In this document: piece after piece, positions 1-6,477 of the stretch
How the letters are laid out: each line of letters starts with the position of its first letter
Position numbering within the stretch: position 1 is the first letter of the stretch
From: an uncultured Trueperaceae bacterium
Lineage (GTDB): Bacteria > Deinococcota > Deinococci > Deinococcales > Trueperaceae
Direction of reading: 5' to 3'
DNA: 9,047 bases
Assembly: GCA_937907415.1 (NCBI GenBank)
Contig: CALCHY010000241.1
Coordinates: 1 to 9,047 of the forward strand
Position numbers and translations under genes: made by a program
The notes under the pieces: generated by a model
Told to the model about the DNA's origin: nothing
Seen by the model: only the letters and a program-made list of their open reading frames with translations
Databases searched by the model: none

Positions 1-2152
1 AGCGCCATCTGACATCGTCTTTTTCTTGCCGCCATTGCATTCGGCGATGGTTGCTCCGTAGGTCTTCGATAATGGTGGCAATGTGGCGCTTGTACGTGAG
101 GCTTTTGTGCTTCTTGAGGAACATCAAGGGGTGCATGTCCAGTGACAGCACTCCCGGAACATCTAGCAGGTACCGCGTCTCTGGGTCAAACCATTTGCTC
201 AAGGTCTGAACCACTTCAGTTAGCTTGGGGTCGCCTTCCACTTCGCCGAGGGGTCGGATTTCGCCTTCGTCCACGGACGAATCCTTGAGTTGGGCAAAGC
301 TTGAAATGTCAATCTGAAATGTTGAGCCGCTTACCTGTCGCCAGCCCTGCGTCTTCTTGAAAAGCTTCCAGCAAGTCAGGTACTGAGCCGGCAGGTTTCT
401 GAGCACAAACTCGAATGCGAGCCCTCCGTAGACGTCTTCAGCGGGTTCGTAGTATCTATCGTCGTTAGCATAGTTGAGGAAGTGGTGGTAGAGGACTAGA
501 AGGGGCTCCAAGTCCAGTACCTGGCCTGACAGGTCGTTTCTGAAAGTGGGCCTAGGGGCAGCGGGATCGTCATTCAGAATGACTGGCGGTAGGATCTCCG
601 CGGCGTCGGGCGAATGCGCATCTAGCGCATTCATGTCAGGGATATGGCCCGGTTGGTTAGCCTTGGCGTTGTTGGCTGCTTCAGCCTCCATCAATATGGC
701 CGCGTGATCATCCAGTCCTCTTGACTTGGCGTGGTCGAGCGCCGTGTTGCCAAAGATGTCTTTGGCGAAGATGTCGGCACCCGCCGCGACCAAGGCACGG
801 ATGCTCTCTGCGGTCCCGTGCCGACTTGCCATCATGAGGGCTGTCCGTCCGTATACATCACGCGTTTCCAGGTCGGCGCGCACCATTATGAGGCGAGTGA
901 GAGCTCCAGCCGATGGCTGCCCGGCCGCCTCCAAGAGCGGAGCGCTGCCAGTGCGTGTTGCAGCGTTGACGTCGGCCCCCAGTGCCGCCAGCAGGCGAAG
1001 ATTCTCGGGTTCATCCGCTGCCGCGGTGAGCTCGACGGCAGTCTTACCTGCGAGATCGCGTGCTTCAAGGTTGGCGCCGGCGTCTGAGAGTAGTTGAATG
1101 ACCTTTCCGTTGTCTTGTGCGGTACTGGCGAACATGAGGGCGGTGCGGCCATCAGCATTGGCAATGTTGGGGTCTGCGCCGACGGCAAGCAGCGCCCGAA
1201 CCTTGCGCAAGCGGCGATTGGCTGACGCCTCCATCAAGAGGGTCAGGTTATTCGGGTCGTCGCGCTTTCCGGCTTCGGATTGAAAAACCATGTAGTCCAC
1301 ATCCGCGCCTGCCATTATGGCCGCGCGCACGGATTTTGCCGTTTGGAAGCCTCTGGCCCCAGGTCCCTTCTTGGCGCCAACAGCAAGCAGGAGCTCTGTT
1401 TTTGCGCTCATGCGGTCCTGTATCTTCCAGTCCAAAGCCGTCGCACCATTCCACGAGTACGCGTTGACATCGGCGCCAGCATCTATTAGAACCCTCAGGC
1501 AATCCAGATGCTCGGTCACCATGATTGGTGTTCGGCCATCCAGTGTCCGGGCTTCGATGTTGGCGCCGGCAAGTAACAGGGCCTGCACTTTGTCTGGGTT
1601 CTGGTAGTACATAATCGGCGTTCGGCCGTCGCTGCTGCGGGCCTCGATGTTCGCACCGGCATCGATGAGAGTTTGGATGGTCTTCTTGGTCGCGAACCAG
1701 ATCGCCGTAGATCCAGGCGGTTCATTCAAGCAGTTGGTAACGTTGTCTCTAACCAGGCTGGCCTCAAGCTTGGCTCCGCTTTCGATCAAGGCTGCAACAT
1801 TCTCTGGCTTGTCACTCCGGCTCGCCTGCATTAGCGGCGTTACGCCCTCGTAGTCCGGTGCTTCGACGTCCGCACCCAACTCGATCAGGGTTCGGATCTG
1901 CTCCGCGCTGCCGCGTCGACTTAAATACCACAACGCGCTGAAGTATTTGTCATCAAAGTGGTGACCCTCGGTGCCGGTGTTGACGTCAAAGCCTTCCTTG
2001 ACGAGGAAGCGCATGTTTTCGGGGGTGGCATGCATCAACGGGGTGGTCCTGTCGTCGCGTAGCCGGGCCCTGCGCCAATCCTCCCAACCCGAAGATTTGA
2101 TTGCTGCTGCCACTTCCTCCGTAGTACCTTTGACGGCTTTAAAGATGTCCAT
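1..2152 (-). CDS. Large ankyrin-repeat protein with unknown C-terminal region (3' end outside window)
   Basis: The reading frame is open for 717 codons from an ATG at 2152 to the left edge, so the C-terminus is missing. The start is set by GGAGGT at 2165-2160, seven bases upstream; a nearby ATG at 2159 is in another frame. Residues about 35-490 are a chain of roughly 13 ankyrin repeats, some degenerate, with signatures such as GADVNA, GANIEAR and DGRTPIM. Ankyrin repeats are protein-binding scaffolds, so a binding role is likely, but the partner is unknown. Residues about 495-535 look like a Pro/Ala/Asp-rich linker. From about 540 to the edge there is a non-ankyrin region with many aromatic residues and a Lys/Arg-rich end (KKHKSLTYKRH) that I do not recognise. 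No signal peptide or membrane segment is visible, so it is probably cytoplasmic. It is divergent from another ankyrin gene, suggesting a functional pair. Confidence 0.9.
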   Translation of the reverse strand, partial: MDIFKAVKGTTEEVAAAIKSSGWEDWRRARLRDDRTTPLMHATPENMRFLVKEGFDVNTGTEGHHFDDKYFSALWYLSRRGSAEQIRTLIELGADVEAPDYEGVTPLMQASRSDKPENVAALIESGAKLEASLVRDNVTNCLNEPPGSTAIWFATKKTIQTLIDAGANIEARSSDGRTPIMYYQNPDKVQALLLAGANIEARTLDGRTPIMVTEHLDCLRVLIDAGADVNAYSWNGATALDWKIQDRMSAKTELLLAVGAKKGPGARGFQTAKSVRAAIMAGADVDYMVFQSEAGKRDDPNNLTLLMEASANRRLRKVRALLAVGADPNIANADGRTALMFASTAQDNGKVIQLLSDAGANLEARDLAGKTAVELTAAADEPENLRLLAALGADVNAATRTGSAPLLEAAGQPSAGALTRLIMVRADLETRDVYGRTALMMASRHGTAESIRALVAAGADIFAKDIFGNTALDHAKSRGLDDHAAILMEAEAANNAKANQPGHIPDMNALDAHSPDAAEILPPVILNDDPAAPRPTFRNDLSGQVLDLEPLLVLYHHFLNYANDDRYYEPAEDVYGGLAFEFVLRNLPAQYLTCWKLFKKTQGWRQVSGSTFQIDISSFAQLKDSSVDEGEIRPLGEVEGDPKLTEVVQTLSKWFDPETRYLLDVPGVLSLDMHPLMFLKKHKSLTYKRHIATIIEDLRSNHRRMQWRQEKDDVRWR

Positions 2153-2215
2153 CTTCCATACCTCCGACTTGCGTGTTGAGCCTGCGCTATTGACTACTAG
2201 GGTGCCTCACGTCCC

Positions 2216-2247
2216 ACTGTGGTCCATGGCTGCGACAGGAAGTGACG
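2216..2247 (-). promoter_or_regulatory. Putative promoter of the left ankyrin gene, shared GTCACT-type element
   Basis: Read in the gene direction, CGTCACTTCCTGTCGC lies at 2247-2232, then ten bases, then the hexamer CACAGT at 2221-2216. The 16-base element matches the copy before the DNA ligase at 14 of 16 positions. It ends 79 bases before the start codon, against 80 for the ligase. The -10 assignment is weak: only the A and final T agree with TATAAT. Confidence 0.45.
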
Positions 2248-2314
2248 CGCGGTCTGTGCACTGCGCCGAGGTGGCCGCGCCGTCTCCGCCGGTTCGCCAC
2301 GGCCATTGACTTGC

Positions 2315-2331
2315 GCGACGATAGATGTCGC
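2315..2331. promoter_or_regulatory. Inverted repeat GCGAC-N7-GTCGC, possible operator
   Basis: GCGAC at 2315-2319 and GTCGC at 2327-2331 form a 5-bp-arm inverted repeat with a 7-base centre. It lies directly before the GTCACT element of the plus-strand ankyrin gene. The same arm sequences make the tighter palindrome at 6295-6311 before the other plus-strand unit. Five-bp arms are short, so this could be chance. Confidence 0.3.
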
Positions 2332-2363
2332 AGTCACTAATTATGGTGCAATTGTTACACCCA
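2332..2363 (+). promoter_or_regulatory. Putative promoter of the right ankyrin gene, degenerate shared element
   Basis: AGTCACTAATTATGGT at 2332-2347 matches the best element (CGTCACTACTTGTCGC) at 11 of 16 positions and keeps the GTCACT core. After the same ten-base gap comes CACCCA at 2358-2363, which resembles the TACCCT found at this position in two other units but is a poor -10 box. The predicted leader would be about 37 bases. Confidence 0.35.
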
Positions 2364-2406
2364 ATTCTCCGGCGATGGGCGCCGAAGCGCATGAGTGGAG
2401 GACGTT

Positions 2407-4311
2407 ATGGAGTACAGCTCGTTACATGCCGCAATTGAGAGCCTCGATCTAGAGGCGGTGAGGAAGCTCATTGCAGCTGGAGCAGATGTCAATGGCCGTA
2501 ACGCCCAAGGCGTTACGGCCCTAGGCGTTGCCGTGAGCCTAGTATCGAAGATGGTGGAGGGTCCGGATAAGTGGAGAGATTCGGAGATCGTCCACCGGAT
2601 CGTCGATGACCTCATTAAGGCGGGCGCGAACGTTAGAAACGTGTTGCTAAGGGAGTTGCATGCCATTCATGATCACACGATCAGCTACTTGCTTGTCGAA
2701 GCATTCGCTCAGGAGATGTGGCCTGACGGTGAACCGGTACTCCTCTCGCGGCGGCAGTTAGCCGACGCAATCTGGCTTTGGGACATCGCCACTAAGCTTG
2801 ACGATGAGGATAGTTATACAGCCGAGATGATCGTTGACCTATTGATGAATGTACCCGAAGCCGGCCAGGCGGAGCTTATCTTCGATAGATGGGCAATGTG
2901 GGATAACTTCTCGGACTACTCACGATCTATCATGCGGTACTTAGAGCAGGAGCTGAATCTAAATGATCATAAGCGCTACTGGGAGACTAACATTGGTGTG
3001 GTAACGGAAGCAACGTGGCGCGCGACACTCGAGGAGCTTCTTGCGCTAGAAGAGAGCGAAATGCGCACTGTGGGATTGACGGAAGAAGACTACTACCATG
3101 ATGGACGAGCCATTTCGCGAAGCATCTTTAATGCCTCGTTGAACCCGAATCCCGGTGTGTTCTCGCATGTGTACTATAAGGCAATTGATTACTACTACGA
3201 CTGGCTTGGGCCTGATGACTCAACTACCGTCATGCAAGCTATCGCCAAGTGGCTTGATGACGCCGAGGCCGTTGAGCGTTTTGTAGGAACGGGTGCCATT
3301 CTTACGGCTACGGCCAATCTGGACCCGCCGCTGCACATATCGGCCGAGTTCAACCCCTCCACGGAGACCATGGGTGCCCTGATTGAAGCCGGCGCCGATG
3401 TGAATCTTAGAACAGCCGACGGTGCGACCCCCTTGTTGTTAGCGGCAAAACACAACCCAAACCCAGAAACGTTGCTACTACTTATCGAGGCCGGTGCCGA
3501 CTTGGCTGCAGTCGATTCGGAGGGCCATACCGTGGTGGAGCTTGCAGAGCAGAACCCTGAAATTGCAGAGGGAGAGGTTATGGGCTTGCTCCGGACCCTG
3601 ACAACTACCGATGACCTTGGCCGGCGCGTGGAGCTCATTGAGGACTTTAGGGACGGACAGGAGCGCGCCCACCTCGAGCAGGTGGCAAAGCAGGAGCGAG
3701 CCTTTGGCGAACTGCTTAGGCTCGCACGGGCCGGGGAAAATGATGTGAGAAAGTACGAGGCCGCGATCGCGGACGGCGCTAGCCTGGAGACTACGGGCGA
3801 CACCGACAGGACTCCAATGATGTGGGTGGCCCAAGACTGCGCCAATGCTGATGTTGTACGGCTCTTGGCCACCGCAGGCGCAGATGTGAATGCCAGAGAC
3901 AAGAACTTGAACTCACCGTTAATCTTGGCCGCTGGCTTCAACGCCAACCCAGAAGTTGTGGCGGCCCTCCTGGAGGCAGGAGCCGACCTTGAGCTGCGCG
4001 AAGAGATATTCGGTGCTACGGCTCTCATGTACGCTGTGGCGTTCAGAACGAAGAACTCTGTGGAGGCAGTGCGGATCTTGTTAGAGGCTGGCGCTGACGT
4101 GGAGGCCACCAATGACCTGGGGCGCACGCCGTTGCTTTTCGCCGCCCAGCATCACGACAACCCCGAGATAGTACGTACGCTTGTCGCAGCGGGCGCCAAC
4201 GTCAAGGCCACCGATGCAGGTGGCCTTGACGCCATAGCGGTGGCGGCGGAATGCCTGGTTGAGAACAGCGCACTCGTGGGGGCACTAGAGGCGGCCGGCG
4301 TTCGGAACTAG
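2407..4311 (+). CDS. Ankyrin-repeat protein with two repeat arrays flanking a helical insert
   Basis: I chose the ATG at 2407 (634 aa) because GGAGGA at 2397-2402 sits just upstream at normal spacing. An in-frame GTG at 2395 would add four residues but overlaps that site. Residues 1-40 form one clear ankyrin repeat (AAGADVNGRNAQGVTAL), with a second, less regular one ending near 75 (KAGANV). Residues about 80-305 are predicted by eye to be helical, acidic and rich in Trp and Tyr, and match no family I know. Repeats resume at about 306-395. A linker at 400-440 looks coiled-coil-like, and about five repeats follow at 440-630 (NPEVVAALLEAGAD, NPEIVRTLVAAGAN). No signal peptide or membrane segment is seen. 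It is probably a cytoplasmic scaffold or binding protein. It is divergent from another ankyrin gene, and its sequence holds two perfect hairpins. The function is unknown. Confidence 0.92.
   Translation: MEYSSLHAAIESLDLEAVRKLIAAGADVNGRNAQGVTALGVAVSLVSKMVEGPDKWRDSEIVHRIVDDLIKAGANVRNVLLRELHAIHDHTISYLLVEAFAQEMWPDGEPVLLSRRQLADAIWLWDIATKLDDEDSYTAEMIVDLLMNVPEAGQAELIFDRWAMWDNFSDYSRSIMRYLEQELNLNDHKRYWETNIGVVTEATWRATLEELLALEESEMRTVGLTEEDYYHDGRAISRSIFNASLNPNPGVFSHVYYKAIDYYYDWLGPDDSTTVMQAIAKWLDDAEAVERFVGTGAILTATANLDPPLHISAEFNPSTETMGALIEAGADVNLRTADGATPLLLAAKHNPNPETLLLLIEAGADLAAVDSEGHTVVELAEQNPEIAEGEVMGLLRTLTTTDDLGRRVELIEDFRDGQERAHLEQVAKQERAFGELLRLARAGENDVRKYEAAIADGASLETTGDTDRTPMMWVAQDCANADVVRLLATAGADVNARDKNLNSPLILAAGFNANPEVVAALLEAGADLELREEIFGATALMYAVAFRTKNSVEAVRILLEAGADVEATNDLGRTPLLFAAQHHDNPEIVRTLVAAGANVKATDAGGLDAIAVAAECLVENSALVGALEAAGVRN
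2494..2520. repeat. Perfect 12-bp-stem hairpin inside the ankyrin gene (5' end)
   Basis: GGCCGTAACGCC at 2494-2505 and GGCGTTACGGCC at 2509-2520 are exact reverse complements with a three-base CAA loop. The hairpin covers codons 30-38, in the loop between ankyrin repeats, about 88 bases after the start. It is stable enough to form in the mRNA. Confidence 0.85.
4201..4230. repeat. Perfect 12-bp-stem hairpin inside the ankyrin gene (3' end)
   Basis: GTCAAGGCCACC at 4201-4212 and GGTGGCCTTGAC at 4219-4230 are exact reverse complements around a six-base loop (GATGCA). It encodes codons 599-608, nearly the same structural position in an ankyrin repeat as the hairpin at the gene's 5' end. Confidence 0.85.
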
Positions 4312-4340
4312 GTCGCGATATGAGCGCTGGGGAGACCTAG
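4308..4340. repeat. Inverted repeat spanning the ankyrin gene stop codon
   Basis: CTAGGTC at 4308-4314 includes the TAG stop and is matched exactly by GACCTAG at 4334-4340, with 19 bases between. It is a weak hairpin because of the long loop and has no T-run after it. It may help protect or end the transcript, or may be chance. Confidence 0.35.
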
Positions 4341-4368
4341 GACAGTCGACCTGGCCCTGGGAGAGCAC

Positions 4369-4422
4369 GTAAGCTCCGCGCGGTTGCGCCCCTTGGATTC
4401 TGGCGCGACCGCCCGGAGCTAC
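4369..4422. terminator. Long GC-rich hairpin between convergent genes, possible bidirectional terminator
   Basis: The arms at 4369-4390 and 4402-4422 pair along about 21 positions with one bulge, one mismatch and one G-U pair, around an 11-base loop (4391-4401). It lies between the stop of the plus-strand ankyrin gene (4311) and the stop of the minus-strand 194-aa gene (4429). That position fits a terminator for both directions. No T-run follows on either side, so a classical intrinsic terminator is not proved. Confidence 0.55.
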
Positions 4423-4428
4423 CTGCGA

Positions 4429-5013
4429 TCAGTACAGTTCCCTACCACCCAATTGCAGGCTTAGTGCCTTCAAGAATTCCCTAAAGCGCTCGGGATATGC
4501 GTTCGCGCCCCGACTCTCAACGTGGCGCGGGCCCCAGCGAATCACTAGTCGCCAGCTGGTGCCGTCGGTGATGCCCTCCCGACTATAGGCCGGGTTCCAC
4601 TGCCAAACTCCGAAGCTGTCCAAGGTGTTGCTGAGTTGCTGCCAGTCAGGAGTGACTGTCGGCACCGGTGGTTCCTCCGCTGTTAGTGCTACGTCCCGCT
4701 TGTCAGGAGACAGCATTCCGAACCCGATGAGCTCCTCGATAAGTCCGGAACCATGCAGAGCACGCATTTGACGGACGGCGCGGTCTATCGACGCCTCGTC
4801 ACCCATCCTCGTAGCTTCTTCGATTCGGTCCAAGAGAAGCCCGATTGTCAGTTCGGTGGACGGAGCTTGCCGTCCCTCTTCCGCGCGATTTCGCACGCTG
4901 TATAGCAGACCGGAGCCCAGCCGCACGACCGAAAAGCTGTTGCCGAAGTAGCCACCGATATAGAAGTCGAACTGCTCTGGCGGTTGAGTGCCGACGGTGC
5001 TCTTCTTGCTCAT
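4429..5013 (-). CDS. Hypothetical protein (194 aa) coupled to DNA ligase
   Basis: The start ATG at 5013 overlaps the ligase stop codon in an ATGA arrangement, with GAGGA at 5025-5021 as ribosome site inside the ligase end. Translation is therefore probably coupled and the two proteins made together. I do not recognise a named family. The N-terminal 40 residues look like beta strands (FDFYIGGYFGNSFSVVRLGS). Residues 55-105 look helical. The C-terminal part (about 123-190) has a W-x-W pair (137/139), then DGTSW (150-154), a strand, GANAYP (169-174) and a final helix. From memory, the DGTSW...G-x-NAYP pattern recurs in uncharacterised bacterial proteins, but I cannot name the domain. No signal peptide or membrane segment is seen. 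Its place behind the ligase suggests a role in DNA metabolism, which is inference only. Confidence 0.88.
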   Translation of the reverse strand: MSKKSTVGTQPPEQFDFYIGGYFGNSFSVVRLGSGLLYSVRNRAEEGRQAPSTELTIGLLLDRIEEATRMGDEASIDRAVRQMRALHGSGLIEELIGFGMLSPDKRDVALTAEEPPVPTVTPDWQQLSNTLDSFGVWQWNPAYSREGITDGTSWRLVIRWGPRHVESRGANAYPERFREFLKALSLQLGGRELY

Positions 5014-6128
5014 CCCATGTCCTCAGGCGCGCGGATTCCTTCGCCTACGGGGAAGCGCGGCACTCCGTCTTCGCTCGTTTCGAAGTAACGGACCTTGAGG
5101 TAGCTTCCGTAATAGCTGGGTCCGTCGATGAACCAAGCGCGGCGTTCCTCCATCGTTCCCCTGGGGCAGACGTCGAACGTCTGGCCGTCTGGCATGCGGC
5201 AGACCCAGATGGCGGCGTTTTCAAACTTGCCGATACCGCCCTTATGGCCAACAATCTCGTACTCGCTGTCTAGAAACGACTTGACCTTTAGGAGGTCGTA
5301 GCTACGCGCGCCGTACTGGTAGGGGCCGGCGGCCATCCTGACCATGGCGCCCTCGAAACCGTCTTCGACGAACTGGCGGTGGAAGTCGTAGACCTCCTCA
5401 TCCGTATGCACGACCTCGGTACGTACGAGCTCGATTGGGTCGGTGGCTGTTAGCTGGTCAGCAAGCCACGCGAACTGCGTGAAGCGCTGGCTGAAAGGTG
5501 TATTGAGTGAGTTGCGCTCGATGATGTCGTAGGGGTGGAATAGCAGCTGCTCGCTCTCACCTTTGCGATACTTCTTTACGAGGCGCGTGGTCTGCTGAAA
5601 GGTCTCACCGTGTGCGTATATCTCGCCGTCTAGCAGCATGTGCTTGGGCAGGAAGCGCTCGAGCGCGGCGGCGATATGTTCGACAGTGCCGATGTCACGC
5701 CAACTCTTGCCATTGCGGCTCATGAGCTCGAGGCGGTTTCCATTCCAGAAAGCCAGCGCTCGGACGCCGTCAAGCTTGGGTTGAATGTAGGCGGGGTACT
5801 CGACGTTCTTTCCCTTGCGCTTTTCGAAGTCGACCGCCAGCATTGGTCGGATTAGTTCTTCCTTGGCATCGTCGATTGACTCGGCGTACTTGCGGTCGCG
5901 GTTTTTTTGCCACATGGCTTGGGCCTCAACGACGGCCTGTTCCTCGCCGGTAGTAGCGTTTGAGCGCCCTACGTTCTTCGGGGTGGCTGTCTTGCGGGCG
6001 ATCTGCTTCTCGCCATCGACAAGACCGTACTCCGTGAGAATATCTGCGCCGTCTGTCCAGACGCGCCAGGAGTAGATGCCGCCATTCTTGCCTTGGTGGT
6101 AAAGCGTTGCGAGGGTGGGGCTGGTCAT
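5010..6128 (-). CDS. ATP-dependent DNA ligase, phage/plasmid type with N-terminal WGR-like region
   Basis: This 372-aa protein should seal nicks in duplex DNA through a ligase-AMP intermediate. Visible nucleotidyltransferase motifs are I KLDGVR (118-123, adenylated Lys118), a SRNGK segment (137-141), III LDGEIYAHG (166-174), IIIa FHPYDII (197-203), IV EGAMVR (259-264) and V LLKVKSF (279-285, Lys281/Lys283). A short OB-fold-like tail follows to 372, ending in a VPRFP motif familiar from phage ligases. Residues about 8-80 (YSWRVWTDG, TEYGLVDGEKQ) look like the WGR-like region found ahead of such ligases. No primase, nuclease, Ku or LigD partner is in view, so this is probably not an NHEJ ligase. 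The ATG at 6128 follows AAAGGA by nine bases. The gene is first in a two-gene unit and is probably controlled by the promoter and inverted repeat at 6184-6224. Confidence 0.95.
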   Translation of the reverse strand: MTSPTLATLYHQGKNGGIYSWRVWTDGADILTEYGLVDGEKQIARKTATPKNVGRSNATTGEEQAVVEAQAMWQKNRDRKYAESIDDAKEELIRPMLAVDFEKRKGKNVEYPAYIQPKLDGVRALAFWNGNRLELMSRNGKSWRDIGTVEHIAAALERFLPKHMLLDGEIYAHGETFQQTTRLVKKYRKGESEQLLFHPYDIIERNSLNTPFSQRFTQFAWLADQLTATDPIELVRTEVVHTDEEVYDFHRQFVEDGFEGAMVRMAAGPYQYGARSYDLLKVKSFLDSEYEIVGHKGGIGKFENAAIWVCRMPDGQTFDVCPRGTMEERRAWFIDGPSYYGSYLKVRYFETSEDGVPRFPVGEGIRAPEDMG

Positions 6129-6183
6129 GGGGGTGCGTCCTTTCTGTTGCGGCGCGGTAGGCGCCTGACGCGCTAGTTAGTTT

Positions 6184-6205
6184 GTCAAGACGATTATCGG
6201 TTGAC
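6184..6205. promoter_or_regulatory. Inverted repeat over the ligase promoter, possible operator
   Basis: The outer arms GTCAA (6184-6188) and TTGAC (6201-6205) flank an inner palindrome CGATTATCG (6191-6199); the two halves are offset by one base. The putative ligase -10 hexamer GATAAT (6198-6193 in gene direction) lies in its centre, so a bound protein would block RNA polymerase. The regulator is not in this window. Confidence 0.45.
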
Positions 6206-6224
6206 GGCGCGACAAGTAGTGACG
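6193..6224 (-). promoter_or_regulatory. Putative ligase promoter, shared GTCACT-type element
   Basis: In the gene direction CGTCACTACTTGTCGC spans 6224-6209, then ten bases, then GATAAT at 6198-6193, one base from the sigma-70 -10 consensus. The element is 15 of 16 identical to the copy before the acidic-protein/ArdC operon. A start about seven bases beyond the hexamer would give a leader of about 58 bases. No TTGACA lies at normal distance from GATAAT. Confidence 0.5.
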
Positions 6225-6294
6225 TATCGGACAATGCGGGATCGAGCACCGGGTTGGGGCCTATCGAGCTGCCCGTGGCTATGCTTGATAACTC

Positions 6295-6311
6295 TTGCGA
6301 CATTGTCGCAA
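6295..6311. promoter_or_regulatory. 17-bp palindrome TTGCGACATTGTCGCAA, likely operator
   Basis: TTGCGACA and TGTCGCAA are perfect inverted arms around a single central T. It ends 11 bases before the rightward GTCACT element, placing it near -66 to -50 of the predicted start, a usual position for an activator or repressor dimer. It does not match the LexA, KorA/KorB or parS sites I know. Confidence 0.6.
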
Positions 6312-6322
6312 ACGGTGCCTTG

Positions 6323-6354
6323 CGTCACTCCCCGCCGCAACGGCTAGCTACCCT
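6323..6354 (+). promoter_or_regulatory. Putative rightward promoter, shared GTCACT-type element
   Basis: CGTCACTCCCCGCCGC at 6323-6338 agrees with the ligase element at 12 of 16 positions. After ten bases comes TACCCT at 6349-6354, the same hexamer at the same distance as in the acidic-protein operon. A transcription start seven bases on falls at 6361, exactly on an ATG. Confidence 0.45.
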
Positions 6355-6360
6355 TCAACT

Positions 6361-6477
6361 ATGCGTGCAAGCGCGACCATGCCGTCTTGGCTGTACCAAC
6401 ACTCATTCTTTGGCCCAGAAGCCGCCGCTAATGTGGGGCGAGGCTTTGAGACTCGTATGTTCGGAGGAGAGCGGTGA
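6361..6477 (+). CDS. Possible leaderless small ORF (38 aa) coupled to the downstream gene
   Basis: An ATG at 6361 opens a 38-codon frame that ends in TGA at 6475-6477, overlapping the next gene's GTG start (6474) by four bases as GTGA. The ATG lies where transcription would begin if TACCCT at 6349-6354 is the -10 box, so translation would be leaderless. No Shine-Dalgarno site precedes it. The peptide is rich in aromatic residues (SWLYQHSFFGPE) and ends RMFGGER; the next gene's GGAGGAG site lies in its last codons. It could be a leader peptide whose translation opens the downstream start, or a small protein. An internal ATG at 6379 is possible. I see no known family, and the frame may also be chance. 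Confidence 0.4.
   Translation: MRASATMPSWLYQHSFFGPEAAANVGRGFETRMFGGER

Larger units (their letters stand above)
6129..6473. promoter_or_regulatory. 345-bp divergent control region between ligase and duplicated-domain gene
   Basis: This is the longest stretch without a large gene. It holds, left to right, the ligase leader and ribosome site, an inverted repeat at 6184-6205, the ligase-facing promoter element (6224-6193), a featureless part (about 6225-6284), a 17-bp palindrome (6295-6311), the rightward promoter element (6323-6354) and a possible small leaderless ORF (6361-6477). No tRNA, origin iterons or attachment-like direct repeats were seen. Confidence 0.7.

Noticed and set aside
726..1607. 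Several plus-strand open frames over the left ankyrin gene
   Set aside because: They are Ser/Ala/Arg-rich shadows of the minus-strand ankyrin frame, which is open without interruption for 717 codons.
1..2152. Ankyrin DNA repeats as a CRISPR or tandem DNA repeat array
   Set aside because: The periodicity of about 99 bases is at protein level only. DNA copies are diverged and there are no constant repeats with unique spacers.
3195..4127. 310-codon open frame antisense to the right ankyrin gene
   Set aside because: Its translation is low-complexity Ser/Ala/Arg-rich with no motif, as expected when ankyrin codons are read backwards. The opposite strand gives clear ankyrin repeats.
5010..6128. 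LigD-type NHEJ ligase
   Set aside because: There is no primase or phosphoesterase domain and no Ku gene nearby, and the short OB tail and WGR-like N-terminus fit phage/plasmid ligases.
6295..6477. Longer 60-codon version of the small upstream ORF, from a TTG at 6295
   Set aside because: Its start lies inside the palindrome and upstream of the proposed promoter, with no ribosome site. Only the shorter version from ATG 6361 fits the context.
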